DNA from: Coptis chinensis
Taxonomy: Eukaryota; Streptophyta; Magnoliopsida; Ranunculales; Ranunculaceae
DNA length: 64,000 nucleotides
NCBI GenBank assembly: GCA_015680905.1
Contig: CM027377.1
Coordinates: forward strand, 29,350,501-29,414,500
Direction of reading: 5' to 3'
Under the pieces are notes generated by a model. That model worked only from the letters and a program-made list of their open reading frames with translations, made no database searches and was not told the origin of the DNA. Below are positions 1 through 10,600 of the stretch, one piece after another. Position 1 is the first letter of the stretch, and each line of letters starts with the position of its first letter. Made by a program: the position numbers and the translations under genes.

Positions 1-17
1 TTGATAATGAAAAATCT

Positions 18-57
18 CACTATAGGGATATGTACAAAATTGCACTATAGGGATATG
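18..57. repeat. Two direct copies of a 15-bp motif in otherwise featureless sequence
   Basis: The motif CACTATAGGGATATG occurs at 18-32 and again at 43-57, giving a 25-bp period. The rest of 1-1365 is AT-rich sequence in which I recognise no gene. Confidence 0.4.
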
Positions 58-1365
58 AACAAAGTTGGAGACCTAGCTTGTATATGAGGAACATCTTTAT
101 TTCTATTTTACAAAGGTGCAAGCTGAGTATAAATATTTTATTAAGAACGGAAATGAAAACAACCGAATCTATCATAGGCTTAAAAGCCAAGCATAATGGG
201 GACTTTCTATCATTTAATGAGCACTATCTATAACCACTACCATATTTAAGATATTGAATTAGCCTTTATCATTCTACAATTTACAATACCTTTAACTTAT
301 TACTCTATGTAATATTTATTTGCTCGCTTCTGTATTTGGTTTGGTTTTTCTTACCCTCATTCCCTCCCATGGTTTTTTCATCCTTGTTAGTGCTAGTAGG
401 TAGTAGACAAAAGCTTCTTAAATCTTAGAGCTCCTAGCTTTAACCCCAGGTCCCTTAGTCTTCACTAGCTCCATGACAATACTTTGGTAGCTTCCTCAAA
501 GGCCTTTGCAGAAACTTGTAAGTTGCATGCAGAGGCAGTAGTCTCTAGGCACAAGCACTTACGTGTTCCACAAAATTTCTCTGAGTTGTTGAACAGTGTC
601 TTTCAAGGTTATGAAGTTGGGGAGGCTCTCCTTGTGAATGACTTAAAAGAAAAGGAAGGAGGAGGAGGAGGAGGAGGGCTTAGGATATGGGGCATAATTA
701 TAGGAAATCAAGGTTGAGGATTTGAAATGTATTTGTGCAATTTCAGGAGTGATGGAGCAGTCTGTGACTCTGTGACTCTGTCAGTGACTTCCCCAAACTC
801 TTTCTTGTCCACTACTGGGGTATCCGGGTATAACAGCTTCCTTCTCGCTCAGGAAAGGTGATATAGAATCTGATGTGGCAGATGTTTAATCACCAGTTCA
901 AACACAACAAAAGCCAAGGCCACAAGCTCGACAAGCTGATATAGTCTAACACAAAAGCTCCTCCTTAATCTCAAAACCCACCTGAGAAGGCGCACGATCA
1001 GGATGCAAAACATTTGTGAATCAAATTTGAGGCCTTTGTATTATGACTTGCAAATGTAAACTCCAAAATTTGATTGAAGACAGTGGCACTGTGAAGAGTA
1101 ATGATACCATTTGTCGACGAGAAGAGAAAAAAGAAGTTATTCTTATATGAGGAGCTTCTAATCAATAGGCGGAAAAGTGCAGTTGTCTAATCAATAAGTT
1201 TCTATATATTCTGCAGGAAATTTGTGAGAAGACATGTACAAACGACAGTGCACTTGTCTAAGAGTAAAATGTATAGCAATAAGGATTAAGGAAGACATGG
1301 GAGTGATCAGGAACTAGGGGGCTGAACCCAGACTAAGTGCAGCACCAAGGATCAGAACTTGTAGG

Positions 1366-1540
1366 TGGATTCCTCCTGAAGACAATGTGATTAAAGCAAA
1401 TACATATGGTGCATCCAAGGGCAACCCGGGGGCTGCGTGAGCTTGTGTAGTTTTCAGAAACTCAGTTGGGTTGTTTTTGTTGGTCTATAGCAAGAATTTG
1501 GGCATCTCAACTAACTACATAACTGAGATATTTAGGCGCC
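1366..1540 (+). pseudogene. RNase H (RVT_3-type) remnant of a retroelement
   Basis: The frame beginning WIPPEDNVIKANTYGASKGN contains the plant retroelement RNase H signature NTDGASKGNPG, but the catalytic aspartate is replaced by tyrosine (NTYGASKGNPG). The frame continues through a TGA into VVFRNSVGLFLL and the ISTNYITEI block, which matches the family's alpha-A/E segment. Only about 58 codons remain, and no reverse transcriptase or zf-RVT segment is seen upstream. About 30 bp further on (about 1570-1668) is sequence resembling the end of an LTR, finishing ..ATTTATCA. Its right edge coincides with the start of the inverted repeat at 1669. The fragment is non-functional. It could derive from a LINE or from a captured RVT_3 domain. 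Confidence 0.6.
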
Positions 1541-1668
1541 TCGAGTCAATTATGTGCACCGTTTGTCTTTGTTCATATATTTAGAAACTTGTAATCTCTA
1601 TAAAAACAATTGTAATCTCCTTAGAAATTAATCAAGTAAATATTCTCAAATCTCTCTCTAATTTATCA

Positions 1669-2024
1669 GTTGTGGCCTTTGGAACTAAAAAGTAGATAGA
1701 GACAAGCAGTGAGCAAGATGACATTATGCAGAATTTACTCGTACTTGGAGGGAAGTCAACTTCTCAGCCGACCGAGCAGGTAATATGGGAGCTTCTCTCG
1801 ATGCTAATAGTTCCATTTTGTACCAGTGTAAGCCACCATGGCAGACTATTATATTTTATATTTGATTGAGAGTGGGAATACTGTCAGATACTTATATAAT
1901 ATATTTCAAATCTTACCAAGACAAAAAATAGTGGGAAAAGTGATGGTATTTAAATGCAATCACTAAAACATTTGGGTTGCAAACTTGGACTCCCAAGAGG
2001 CTATAAATTTGCACTTAGTAGAAA
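1669..2024 (+). repeat. Left arm of a ~360-bp inverted repeat (partner 18698-19072)
   Basis: The reverse complement of this segment matches 18698-19072 over its whole length, including GCACTTAGTAGAAA at one border and GTTGTGGCCTTT at the other. The left arm lacks a ~16-bp block (GGTAATATTCCATGGC) present in the partner. Homology stops sharply at both borders. I cannot assign the repeat to a known family. It holds short open stretches but no recognisable domain. Confidence 0.75.
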
Positions 2025-2299
2025 CTAGAAAGGGGAGATGATGCAGCTGGCTCGAAGAGGTTGCTTCTGCAATGTGAAGAACTGTTAGTTGTAGTCCAAG
2101 ACTGCTATATGATGCCAGCCATTTCTGCTAAACACCAACATGTATATTTTTTTTATTTTTTTTTTGGTAATAAACACCAGCATGCATATTAGTATATACA
2201 ATAGGATACTTGCAGAGTTGAACAAGAAGTAATCAAAAACTATCTCAAACAGAGATGGAGCCAGGTAGGTTTGTGGGGTAATTTTCTAATAGTACCTGA

Positions 2300-3685
2300 C
2301 TATGCCCTGAGATAATTAATAAACCCACTCATGTAGTGGTCATAGTGTAGATTCTGGTCACTGAAAATAGATTTCATGTCTCTAGCTCTGAGCCTCAGAG
2401 TTTCACCCTCCTCACTCACCAGGGCCTTTCTCAAAGCCTTTGCAATGTCTTCACCATTGAATTTCCCGTCATCACTTCTATCTACTTCCACTGCTAATCC
2501 CTTCTCCACCAGTAACCTAGCATTCATTCCCTGATCAAGCACCAAAGGCAACACCACTAGGGTGTGACCATGTTGGAGTGTCTCTATGATTGAACCCCAT
2601 CCAGAGTGAAACAATGATCCACCAATTGATGGGTGGGCTAAAATGTCTAATTGTGGTGCCCATCCTAAAATGACCATTCCTAGTTTAGCAGTCCGGCTGC
2701 GGAATCCGGTTGGTAAGGCATCGTCATCGTGGATAGCCCACATAGGCTTCCGTAATGCCCACAGAAATGGCAAGTTAGCTAGCTCCAGTCCATGTGCTAT
2801 CTCAAAAACCTGATCTCTGCTCATTTTTACTTCACTTCCAAAACCAACGTATACAACTGACTTGCTCAGCTGCATATCAAGCCAACTGAATATCTCACCT
2901 TCACTGCTATCTCTCTTCATCTCTGCACGCACCGGGGGAAGTAGTCCCACTGGAATTATTGTCTTGCGGGTAACCTTCTCTGCGACATCCAAGTAATCCC
3001 CTTCATACTCTCTGCAACTCCGTATGGCTATGGCTTTGCATGCTTGGATCACTTTTGCTATCCTCTCAACATCGGATATAGCCGAAGCATTTTTGCTGAA
3101 AACTGCGGCATGGAGGACGTCAGCTTCAAAGGGTCTGAAGGCGACTGTTGACGGGAAAGTGATCCACTTTGGTGGCGATGTCATACTCTCTGATGTTGGC
3201 CAGTAATGATTCTTTTCCTCACCTTCTAGGTACTCAGGAGGTCCCAAAAAAGCAATGAAAGCTGAAGCATAGACTGAGAACATGATTTGTGGAATACTTT
3301 TTTCACGGGCAATTTCATCTATCCAGTATGAAGCAAAATCTTAAATGACCCAATCTATTTTTTCATTTGAAATGAATCTTTTGAACTGGGTATCCATCAG
3401 ATCATAGGATTTCTTCAGGAATTGGATTTCGTCCGCTGTAAGATCAACAGTAGCTTCAGCGCCAAGGGGTAAACCGTCGACAGAAGGCAAATGAAAGGGC
3501 ACAAAGTTAAAGAGGGGTTCTAAGTTTGCAGGAATTTTGGGAAGTCTTTGGATGTTTTTAGGAGTAGAAATGAATGAAACTCTGATTCCAGATTTGGTTA
3601 AGGAAGTAGAGAGATGAAAAAATGGAATCATATGGCCAAATGCTAACCATGGAAGCATGACTACATGAAGAGGTTCTCTTGCCAT
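2300..3685 (-). pseudogene. UGT91-type UDP-glycosyltransferase with one internal stop
   Basis: The reading frame is a single-exon family-1 glycosyltransferase of 461 codons, the normal length for the plant UGT91 group, whose members transfer sugar from UDP-sugars, typically onto the sugar of a glycoside. ATG is at 3685. The catalytic histidine is His18 in LAFGH. The PSPG donor-binding box lies at residues 342-385, starting WAPQLD, with HSGWGS (a UGT91-type variant of HCGWNS) and ending in Asp-Gln. Codon 115 is TAA (3341-3343), between DWVI and DFASYW, immediately before the expected catalytic aspartate at residue 116. Frame and similarity continue perfectly on the other side, so a single base change separates this from a complete frame. 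As read, translation would give a 114-residue stub; restart at Met135 would lack the acceptor half. It could be a recent null allele or a consensus error. Exact substrate is not predictable. Confidence 0.9.
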
Positions 3686-3802
3686 GCTAAAGAAAGTATA
3701 AATTCAAGCAAAACTAATCAGTAACTAATCAGTAGAAGAGAATAATGAGGATCAGCAAACAAACAAAGTTAAACGTCAAACTTCACGTTCAAGAACTCTT
3801 AG

Positions 3803-4257
3803 TGGGTGTTTGGTTTTCACGGGCAAAAAGTATTTTTCCAGTATGAAAAAAATCTTTTATGAAAAAGTATTTTTTTCATTTGAAATGAATTTTTGAACTA
3901 AATCCATCAGATCATTGGATTTTTCAGGAATTGGATTTTATCCGCTCAGATTTCACAGTAGCTTCAGCGCCATATTTTGTCGATAGAAGGCAAATGAAAT
4001 CACAAAGTTAAAAACATTTGCAGGAATTTTTGGGAAGTTTTGGATGTTTTTCCTTCAAATGAAAAATCCAGTTTTTGGTTTAAAAAAAAGGAATTATGGC
4101 CAAATTATCATAAAACAAGTTTTGGGACTAAAAAGAGTTTTTGGATGAAAAAAGTATTTTTTTTTAAATAGAAACTAAACAGTTATTTTTCAAAAAAGTT
4201 TTTAATGAGGATAAACAACAAACAAAGTTAAATAAATTCAGGATCAAACACCCTTAG
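3803..4257 (-). pseudogene. Corroded tandem duplicate of the UGT 5' end and leader
   Basis: This segment repeats, in the same orientation and order, the blocks of 3303-3802. Shared blocks include TTTTTTCATTTGAAATGAAT, ATCCATCAGATCAT, CAGTAGCTTCAGCGCCA, AGAAGGCAAATGAAA and, from the leader, AACAAACAAAGTTAAA. Both copies end in a CTTAG. Between identical blocks there are many short deletions, and A/T-rich filler resembling AAAAAGTATTTTT has replaced the start of the coding region. No frame survives. The junction GGGTGTTTGGTT and the terminal GATCAAACACCC also resemble ends of common plant MITEs, so a mosaic with such an element is possible. Confidence 0.7.
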
Positions 4258-4367
4258 ATTTATTAATATGAAGTATATATGAAGGACAGCACATTCTAGT
4301 CTAGAGAGTAGTCGGTGTGTGTGGACTAAAATTGGAGTCCTTAAACAAGTGTTGCTCTTCTAGAATA

Positions 4368-4489
4368 GTGTTGCAATCATCCAACTTGACCATAGAATAT
4401 TCATAGAATTGTGCTGAAATCATCCAGCTAGACCATAGAATATTCATAGAAGTGTGTTGCAATCATCCAACTAGACCACAAAATATTCA
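4368..4489. repeat. 43-bp minisatellite, left part, interrupted by the MULE
   Basis: About three copies of a 43-bp unit containing TTGCAATCATCCAAC and CCATAGAATATTCATAGAA lie here. About two diverged copies resume at 11714-11808 beyond the MULE. The element therefore landed inside this small array. Confidence 0.75.
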
Positions 4490-5442
4490 GTTGTTAAGAC
4501 TCACTCCCCTGTCAATTAAGTTTGCTCCCCAGTTCTTTCACTATTTAGACCCCCCCCACCCCATTTTCGCAGCATCACCAAGTCCACTACGTTTGACTGT
4601 GATCCCACAATTTGGCATGATGAAATGTCCTTACTACCCTTTCCAATGCAAAATTACTCAATTAACATTTGACTCTCTGAAGACCAAACGTTTTCAAGTG
4701 ACACATGTCAACATCTCGTGAGTTTAATCAAACGACACAAATTTTTTTATGAATATAACCTCTACTACCCTTGGTCACTTTTTTACCAAAATTTCTTCTA
4801 CACACTGGACACATGTCGTCATCCTAACGACCGAAATCGACGGTTGATAGCACTTATGCATACAACGTCTCATCAATACACAAGAAAACATTGTCTTACC
4901 AAATTTTAGCACCAAAGTTAGAGCATCTTTAGTGTGAGGGAGAAAATAACGTTGATGTAGTTAGTGGAGTGTTGAAGTATGATATTTTGATAGATTGTGT
5001 CACGTTTTATTTGATAGATCTCAAATTTCCAGTGCATCATCGAAGTCTATAATTCCAGTTTATTTAACAATGTGAAGTTCATCTCATTGCTTAAGGTAAA
5101 TATGTTCAATTTATTATCTTTCATCGGTTTGAAGTTGTGACAAGGTGCTTTATAGTGTGGTAAGTAACAAATGTCTAACTTTTATGAGAAATTGAAAGTT
5201 TTTTTAAAACCCTAGTTTTTATTACAACAATACATTAAAGGTTTAATATTTGTAACATCATCGATGAATGGATTGGTTTTTGTCTCGTCTAAATTAGCAT
5301 ATAATGGTGGAATGTGATATAATTAGCAATATGGGGGGTGATAAGCCTAATTTTGTGATTTAGGGGGGGAGGGGGGAGGGGGGTACTTGTTTGGCTTGCA
5401 TTGTAAACTTGTTTACTTACTGGTATCACTTTTAACACAGAA

Positions 5443-8400
5443 ATGGACTGTTTGGCTATGAAAAACTTGATGGTCCATTATCATGGATCATTTCAAGAGA
5501 CTCCTGATGGGTCATTGTATGATGTTGATAATTATAGAGGTGGTGTTTTGGAAAGCGTGAGGAATGTGGATAGGGATAAGTTAAATATAATGGATTTAGT
5601 AGCTGACCTTAAAGAGAACTACTTCTTTGATATTAGCTTAGGTTTTTCACTATTGTACTTACTTAATGATGAGAAGGTATATGTCAATACTGACAATGAC
5701 TTATTAGAAATGTGGGAAAAGATTGAGGAAGATTTAAGGGGTTGGAGTCATATATTTTTGGAGTTTGAAGGGGAAGAAGAATACCAAAAGAACAAAAAAA
5801 AAAAAAAAAAAAAAATAACAGTTATAAGTCAATCATTAAAGATGGTGAGGACTTTTATACAAAGAAGTGTCTTGGTACATTAGATGAATCTGATGAAGAC
5901 ATGAATGATGATCTACCACCAATAATCCCAGTCATGTCAGACCCACAACCACAAAACAACTCATTTCCACCACATACAACCAATAAATCTTCACTAAACA
6001 TATCAGCCCCACCACCACATATTTCATCATTTCCACCATTACAAATTTCATCTCCACCACCACCACCACCTCCACGGGTTGAGGATGATGAGGGGTATAG
6101 GAGTAAACATTCTTCTGAGGCTGAGGAGGAGTTTGAGATTGCAAATAGACTAGACTTCAATGACTTCATTGCAATGACTGATAATGTGTTTAATGGAGAT
6201 GATGGAAGTGAGCAATTTGTTAACAAACCACAGATATGGAAGGTAGGAATGGAGTGGCCAAACATTAGGGTTTTGAGAGATGATATTAAAGATTTTTGTA
6301 TAGCAAATAGGTTTGCTGGTGACTTAGTTAACAATGAAAGAAAGAGATTTAGAGTGGTTTGTTTAGGGGAAGACAAGAAGAAGGTGCAATGTTCATGGTT
6401 TGCTCATTTCAAGTTACAAAATAATGGTTTCACAATGAGATTGAATACACTTAAGGAAGAACATACTTGTGAGGCTGATTGTGATATGTTGAACAAAATG
6501 GCTAATGCAAATTGGGTTGTAAGAAAAATTGAAGAGCAAATGAAGGTTAGTTAACTTGTATAAGTATTAAAAGTTCATATATTATGATGTTTAACATTTT
6601 TTTTCTAATATTCTTCCTTTTCTTTTTGTTTTATTTTTGTGCTAGGTTCATTTCAAAACCATGAGTCCTGCAATCATAAAAGAATAAATTATGAGAGTTT
6701 TCCATGTCAATATAAGTTACTGGACTGCTTGGAATGCCAAATTTAAGTGCATGCATCAAATTTATGGTGATTATGGGGAAAGCTACAATTTCATACCAAT
6801 GCTATGTGATATGGTATGTTTATTTTTATTTAGGTTTTCATTCAAATAGTGATTGCATGGTTATTGCTTGTAGATTCATCAGAGTAATAGTCTTTCCATA
6901 ATTGCAAAGTATTCAAGAGATGTTAATACACATGAGTTTGGAGGATTGTGTATTGCATTTAATGCTTGTATATAGGGTTTTACTGTTGGTTGTAGGCCCT
7001 TGGTAGGATTGGATGGGTGTTTCCTTAAAGGAAAATATGGAGGGCAAGTACTTAGCATGGTGGCATTAGATGGAAATAATGGTCTATTTCCATTGGCTAT
7101 CTATATTTATAGATCTAAGTGTAAGCAGTCATAGGGTACGTTTCTGAGTATCATGGTTGAGAAGCTAGAACTACACCCTTAGCCTGTTACCTTCATTTCT
7201 GATAGACAGAAGGGGTTAATTCAAGCTGTGAAATAAACTTTTCCTAGAGCACAACATAGGTTTTGTTTTAGGCATATGTATAAGAACTTCAAAAAGATTT
7301 TCAAGGGTAAGTACATGGAACAACTTGCATGGCCGGGCTACTGCCAATTCATATAAGAAAGAAGACTTTGAGAGGTGGATGGAAGTGCTAGAGAAAGAGA
7401 ATGATTTAGCACATAAGTGGTTGTAAAAGGGGAAATATAAAACATGGGCAATGTCTCACTTTGCTGAAGAAATCAAAGTTGAACAAGTATGCTATAATTT
7501 TTCTGAATCTTTCAATAGTTGGATCTTGGATCTTAGGGACCTTCCAATTGTAAGCTTAGTAAACAAATATCATATTCTGTTGATGAGTTTGAGGTACAAG
7601 AGGAAGCATACCTGTAAAGAATGGGATGAGAATGGTTTGGTCCCTAGAGTAACTAAGCATATAAAGAAGATGATAGATATTTGTCCAAACTACACATTTG
7701 ATGGTTCAGATGATGCCGTTTTTGTGGTTAAGAATTTTCATGGTGATAGGTGGGTTGTGAACATAATGGACCAAACATGTGACTATAGGGTGTGGCAGAT
7801 GATTGGAATTATTTGTGTCCATGCTGTAAGAGTGTTGTTATCTAGGAGAGTTGATTGGGTCGAGTACTATCACTCTTAGTTTTGGGTCTCAGAATACAAG
7901 CTAGTTTACATGAGTAATGTGAAGCCCATGAAAAATGTGAAAGATTGGCCTAAACCTGTAAGTTCAATTTGGTTATGTGTAAGTTCAATTAATTGTTTGT
8001 TTGTTGCATGTGTAAGATTTTTTTTAACTTGTGCACTTTTCTTAAGATCCAAATAAACATGTCAAACCACCTCCTTTGGTAAGGGGGATTGGTAGGCCTA
8101 GAAAGCAAAGAATGAGGGCTGAAAATGAAAATGAAAATGGTCACATTCAAAAGAAGAGAAAAATGACTTGCAGCAAATGTAAGGGAATATGACATAATAC
8201 AAGGTCATGCAAAGGTTTATCTGCATCAGAAATAGCAAGCAATGCAAGCCATCAGAATGCAACACCAAGAGTGAAGACTAAACCTTGGACAAGGTCTAGA
8301 ACTGTCACTGGGGAATCTACTTTGATGGACAGGACCAAGTAAGATTTTTTTTTAAGTGTTTTATGGTTTAAAATTTTTCTAAGTGTTAAGAAGTTAAAAT

Positions 8401-9350
8401 GACTTACATGTTTTAACTATATAAAATTGCAGGAAAATTGTACGGAAGACTAAAAGTGGGATGAAAAAGGAAAAGAAGATAGCATTGAAACTTGCAAGTG
8501 TTGTTGAAACAACAGCCCTAACACCAAGCAATGCACCACCAAGAGTTGCACCACCAAGACATGACCATACCAAGCAAGACACAAACAGTAGACTTGCCTT
8601 CTTCATGGCACCAGAGCAAAGACATAGTATGGGAGATTTGATTAAAAACCAAGCAAAGGGGGTCAAGAAATAGTGCAGATGTGCTACAAGCTGCAAACAT
8701 GGCTTTCAAGGCATCTACAATTGTGACAAGGTTTAAAGCTGTTGCACTTGATAAGCCAGCAGTTAAGCTAGCTGTTAAGCCATCAGAGACTCCAGCATCC
8801 AAGGTAGCTGCAAACATGGTTTTCAAGGCATCTGCAGTTGTGACAAGGTCTAAAGCTGTTGCACTTGATAAGCCAATAGTTAAGCCAACTATGAAGCTAT
8901 CAGAGACTCCAACATCCAAGGTAGCTGTTAAGCCAACATCCAAGCATCCAGTTGTCAAGCCAGTAGAGATTCCATCCAAGCCAGCAGTTAAACCAGCATC
9001 CAAGCCAGTTGTCAAGCCAGTAGAGATTCCATCCAAGCCATCAATTAAGCCAGTTGTAAAGCCATGTGTCAAGCCATGCATTAACTCAGCCAGTAGAGAA
9101 GCCACTTGTCAAACCAGCAGAGAAGCCACTTGTCAAACTAGCAGAGAAGCCATTTGTTAGGCCATGTGTCAAGGCAGCAGTGAAGCCATTTGTCACTCCA
9201 GCAGTTGTGACAAGGTCTAAAGGTACTGTAGATGAGCTTCCACAGCTGAAGGCACTTCATAAGCAAGTTGCAACCAAAAAGAACATCCCTCCACTTGCAC
9301 CTAGGCTGACTGAAAACTCAAGACCAAAATTCAAAGTGGTGAGGAAATGA
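5443..9350 (+). pseudogene. MULE transposase (PB1-like, MuDR, MULE, SWIM, zinc knuckle), broken
   Basis: A PB1-like domain fills 5443-5770 (MVHYHGSF ... NDLLEMWE). A ~20-A run at about 5794-5814 shifts frame, but the downstream frame runs directly into 5901-6554, with a proline-rich linker and the MuDR DNA-binding domain (WPNIRVLRDDIKDF ... FRVVC). Introns are visible at about 6546-6645 (GTTAGT..GCTAG), 6817-6870 and 7960-8048. The DDE core follows: LDGCFLKG, FISDRQKG and CFRHMYKNFKK. A SWIM finger reads CDYRVWQM..C.HA, with the second cysteine changed to tyrosine. A CCHC knuckle (CSKCK...HNTRSC) has a TGA inside it. In-frame stops occur near 6686, 6973, 7132, 7180, 7233, 7424, 7878 and 8189, mostly CAG/CAA/TGG-derived. 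Frameshifts near 8670 and 9070 break the lysine/proline-rich tail. It is a decayed autonomous-type transposase. Confidence 0.88.
8745..9215 (+). repeat. Coding tandem repeats (Val-Lys-Pro) in the transposase tail
   Basis: Translation gives runs of VKP, SKP and EKP units such as KPVVKPVEIPSKP, with near-identical DNA units (CCAGCAGTTAAGCCA-like) spaced irregularly by 12-60 bp. A larger unit holding MAFKAS..VVTR.KAVALDKP is repeated at about 8700 and 8815. This is a low-complexity, basic C-terminal extension, perhaps for DNA or chromatin contact; that role is inferred from composition only. Confidence 0.7.
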
Positions 9351-9806
9351 TTTGGTGTTTTGGACATGATTTTATGTTTTGGTGTTGACAAAGTGGTGAG
9401 GAAGCTAGATATGATGTTTTGGACATGATTTTAGACTTGACTTATAAGTTGATATCATTTTGTTATGTAATGTCATTTTGGAAATGATTTTGGAGTTAAG
9501 CCAGTTGTACAAAATGAATTAAGTGCGTAATAGTATAGTTTGTTATTCATTGAAAAATTCTAATCAAACTGCAGTATAGTGTGCTTAATAGTTACATTTG
9601 TAGTTACATAGTGCACTTGAAAAGGGCAACAAAACAAAATGTCAAGTCTAGTGCACAGATGTTGCTAATGTTAGGGTGAAGTACACAACCAAAAAACTGA
9701 ACAAAAGGATCAACACCTTGGTTCCAGAAAATCCACATCTCTTCCCTAGTCTGAAACACCCATTCCCTACACCACTAACATTGAATACCATAAATAATTT
9801 CTTTTT

Positions 9807-9815
9807 CTATAAAAC
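9807..9815 (+). promoter_or_regulatory. TATA box for the second MULE ORF
   Basis: CTATAAAAC lies 57 bp before the ATG at 9872, followed by a pyrimidine-rich leader (CACTCTCTCTAATATCACAC), a normal plant core-promoter layout. Confidence 0.55.
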
Positions 9816-9871
9816 AAGCCAACCACTCTCTCTAATATCACACTCTTCTCTAATTTCACACACTCTACAAT

Positions 9872-10393
9872 ATGGCGAAGGGGAAGGTCTCTATGAAATC
9901 AATTTATTGCCAAATTGGTAAATTTGATAATGGATATGATGTGATGCACAATATGATGAAAAGTAAGCAAGATAAGAGGATTTTTGCTGAGGTAATTATG
10001 GAGGATGAAGACTTGTGTTTACGTGTTTATAAGGCTTGTGGTGAAATGTATTTCATGGAGATGGTAGTGCTGGAGGGAGGAGAGGCAAGTTCATCTACAC
10101 ATACACACACAGTAGATGGTCCACCACCTGGATTTGAGAATGTTAGGAAGACTCCACCATCAAGTCCACCACCAAAATTTGAGAATGCTAGAATGACACC
10201 AAAGCTCTCTAAACCGGCACCCCCCCCCCCCTCCCCCCAATCAGCTCCACCAACCTTTGACCATGTTAGGAGGTCACCAAGGCTCTCTACACAACCACCA
10301 CCAACACCACTAGCAGGTCCAACTAAGACTCAAGTTAAGGAAGTGGTGCTTGCTTTAGCTGCTGCTGGTGTGTGCATGAAAAGTAAGAATTGA
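9872..10393 (+). CDS. Proline-rich MULE accessory ORF of unknown function
   Basis: The 173-residue frame is uninterrupted from ATG 9872 (context ACAATATGG) to TGA. Residues 1-70 form a compact, acidic, folded-looking part (YCQIGKFDNGYDVM, DEDLCLRVYKACGEMYFMEM). Residues 80-150 are three degenerate units of PPxFENxRxTP type separated by proline runs, one encoded by a C-rich tract at 10219-10238. The end is a short hydrophobic helix, VVLALAAAGVCM. I recognise no family. Position between the transposase and a convergent GRF gene, inside the TIRs, says it belongs to the element or is captured. The spacer 9351-9806 holds no other gene. Confidence 0.6.
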   Translation: MAKGKVSMKSIYCQIGKFDNGYDVMHNMMKSKQDKRIFAEVIMEDEDLCLRVYKACGEMYFMEMVVLEGGEASSSTHTHTVDGPPPGFENVRKTPPSSPPPKFENARMTPKLSKPAPPPPSPQSAPPTFDHVRRSPRLSTQPPPTPLAGPTKTQVKEVVLALAAAGVCMKSKN

Positions 10394-10600
10394 TTTGTTA
10401 GATTGGTGTTTTAGTGCAATGGTTTAAGTCAATGTTTGTTAGTAGGGTTGAATCAAGTGTTTGTTAGTATGGAACATTGAATCAAATGTTTGTCAAGGCC
10501 TTTTAATGTTCAGTACTGTTGAATGTTTATTAAAATTTTGTTTGTTTTCGTTTCTGTCAAACATAACAATCAGTACTGCATAACAATTGATTGGAAAATA

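Noticed and set aside
484-717. 77-residue open frame ending in a glycine run
   Set aside because: It starts at a TTG, ends in a GGA repeat and has no recognised domain or leader; more likely chance.
3803-4252. Pure MITE interpretation of the UGT duplicate (TTAGT/TTAGA flanks, GGGTGTTTG ends)
   Set aside because: The terminal CTTAG is itself homologous to the end of the duplicated leader, so tandem duplication explains the flanks; MITE contribution remains only a possibility.
4452-4909. Two small plus-strand frames
   Set aside because: They fall inside the left MULE TIR; the right TIR gives a matching antisense frame, so both are by-products.
5855-6376. 173-residue minus-strand frame
   Set aside because: Antisense shadow of the transposase's proline-rich linker and MuDR domain.
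8518-9105. 195-residue minus-strand frame with repeated GLT/GLD units
   Set aside because: It is the antisense shadow of the Val-Lys-Pro repeat of the MULE transposase.
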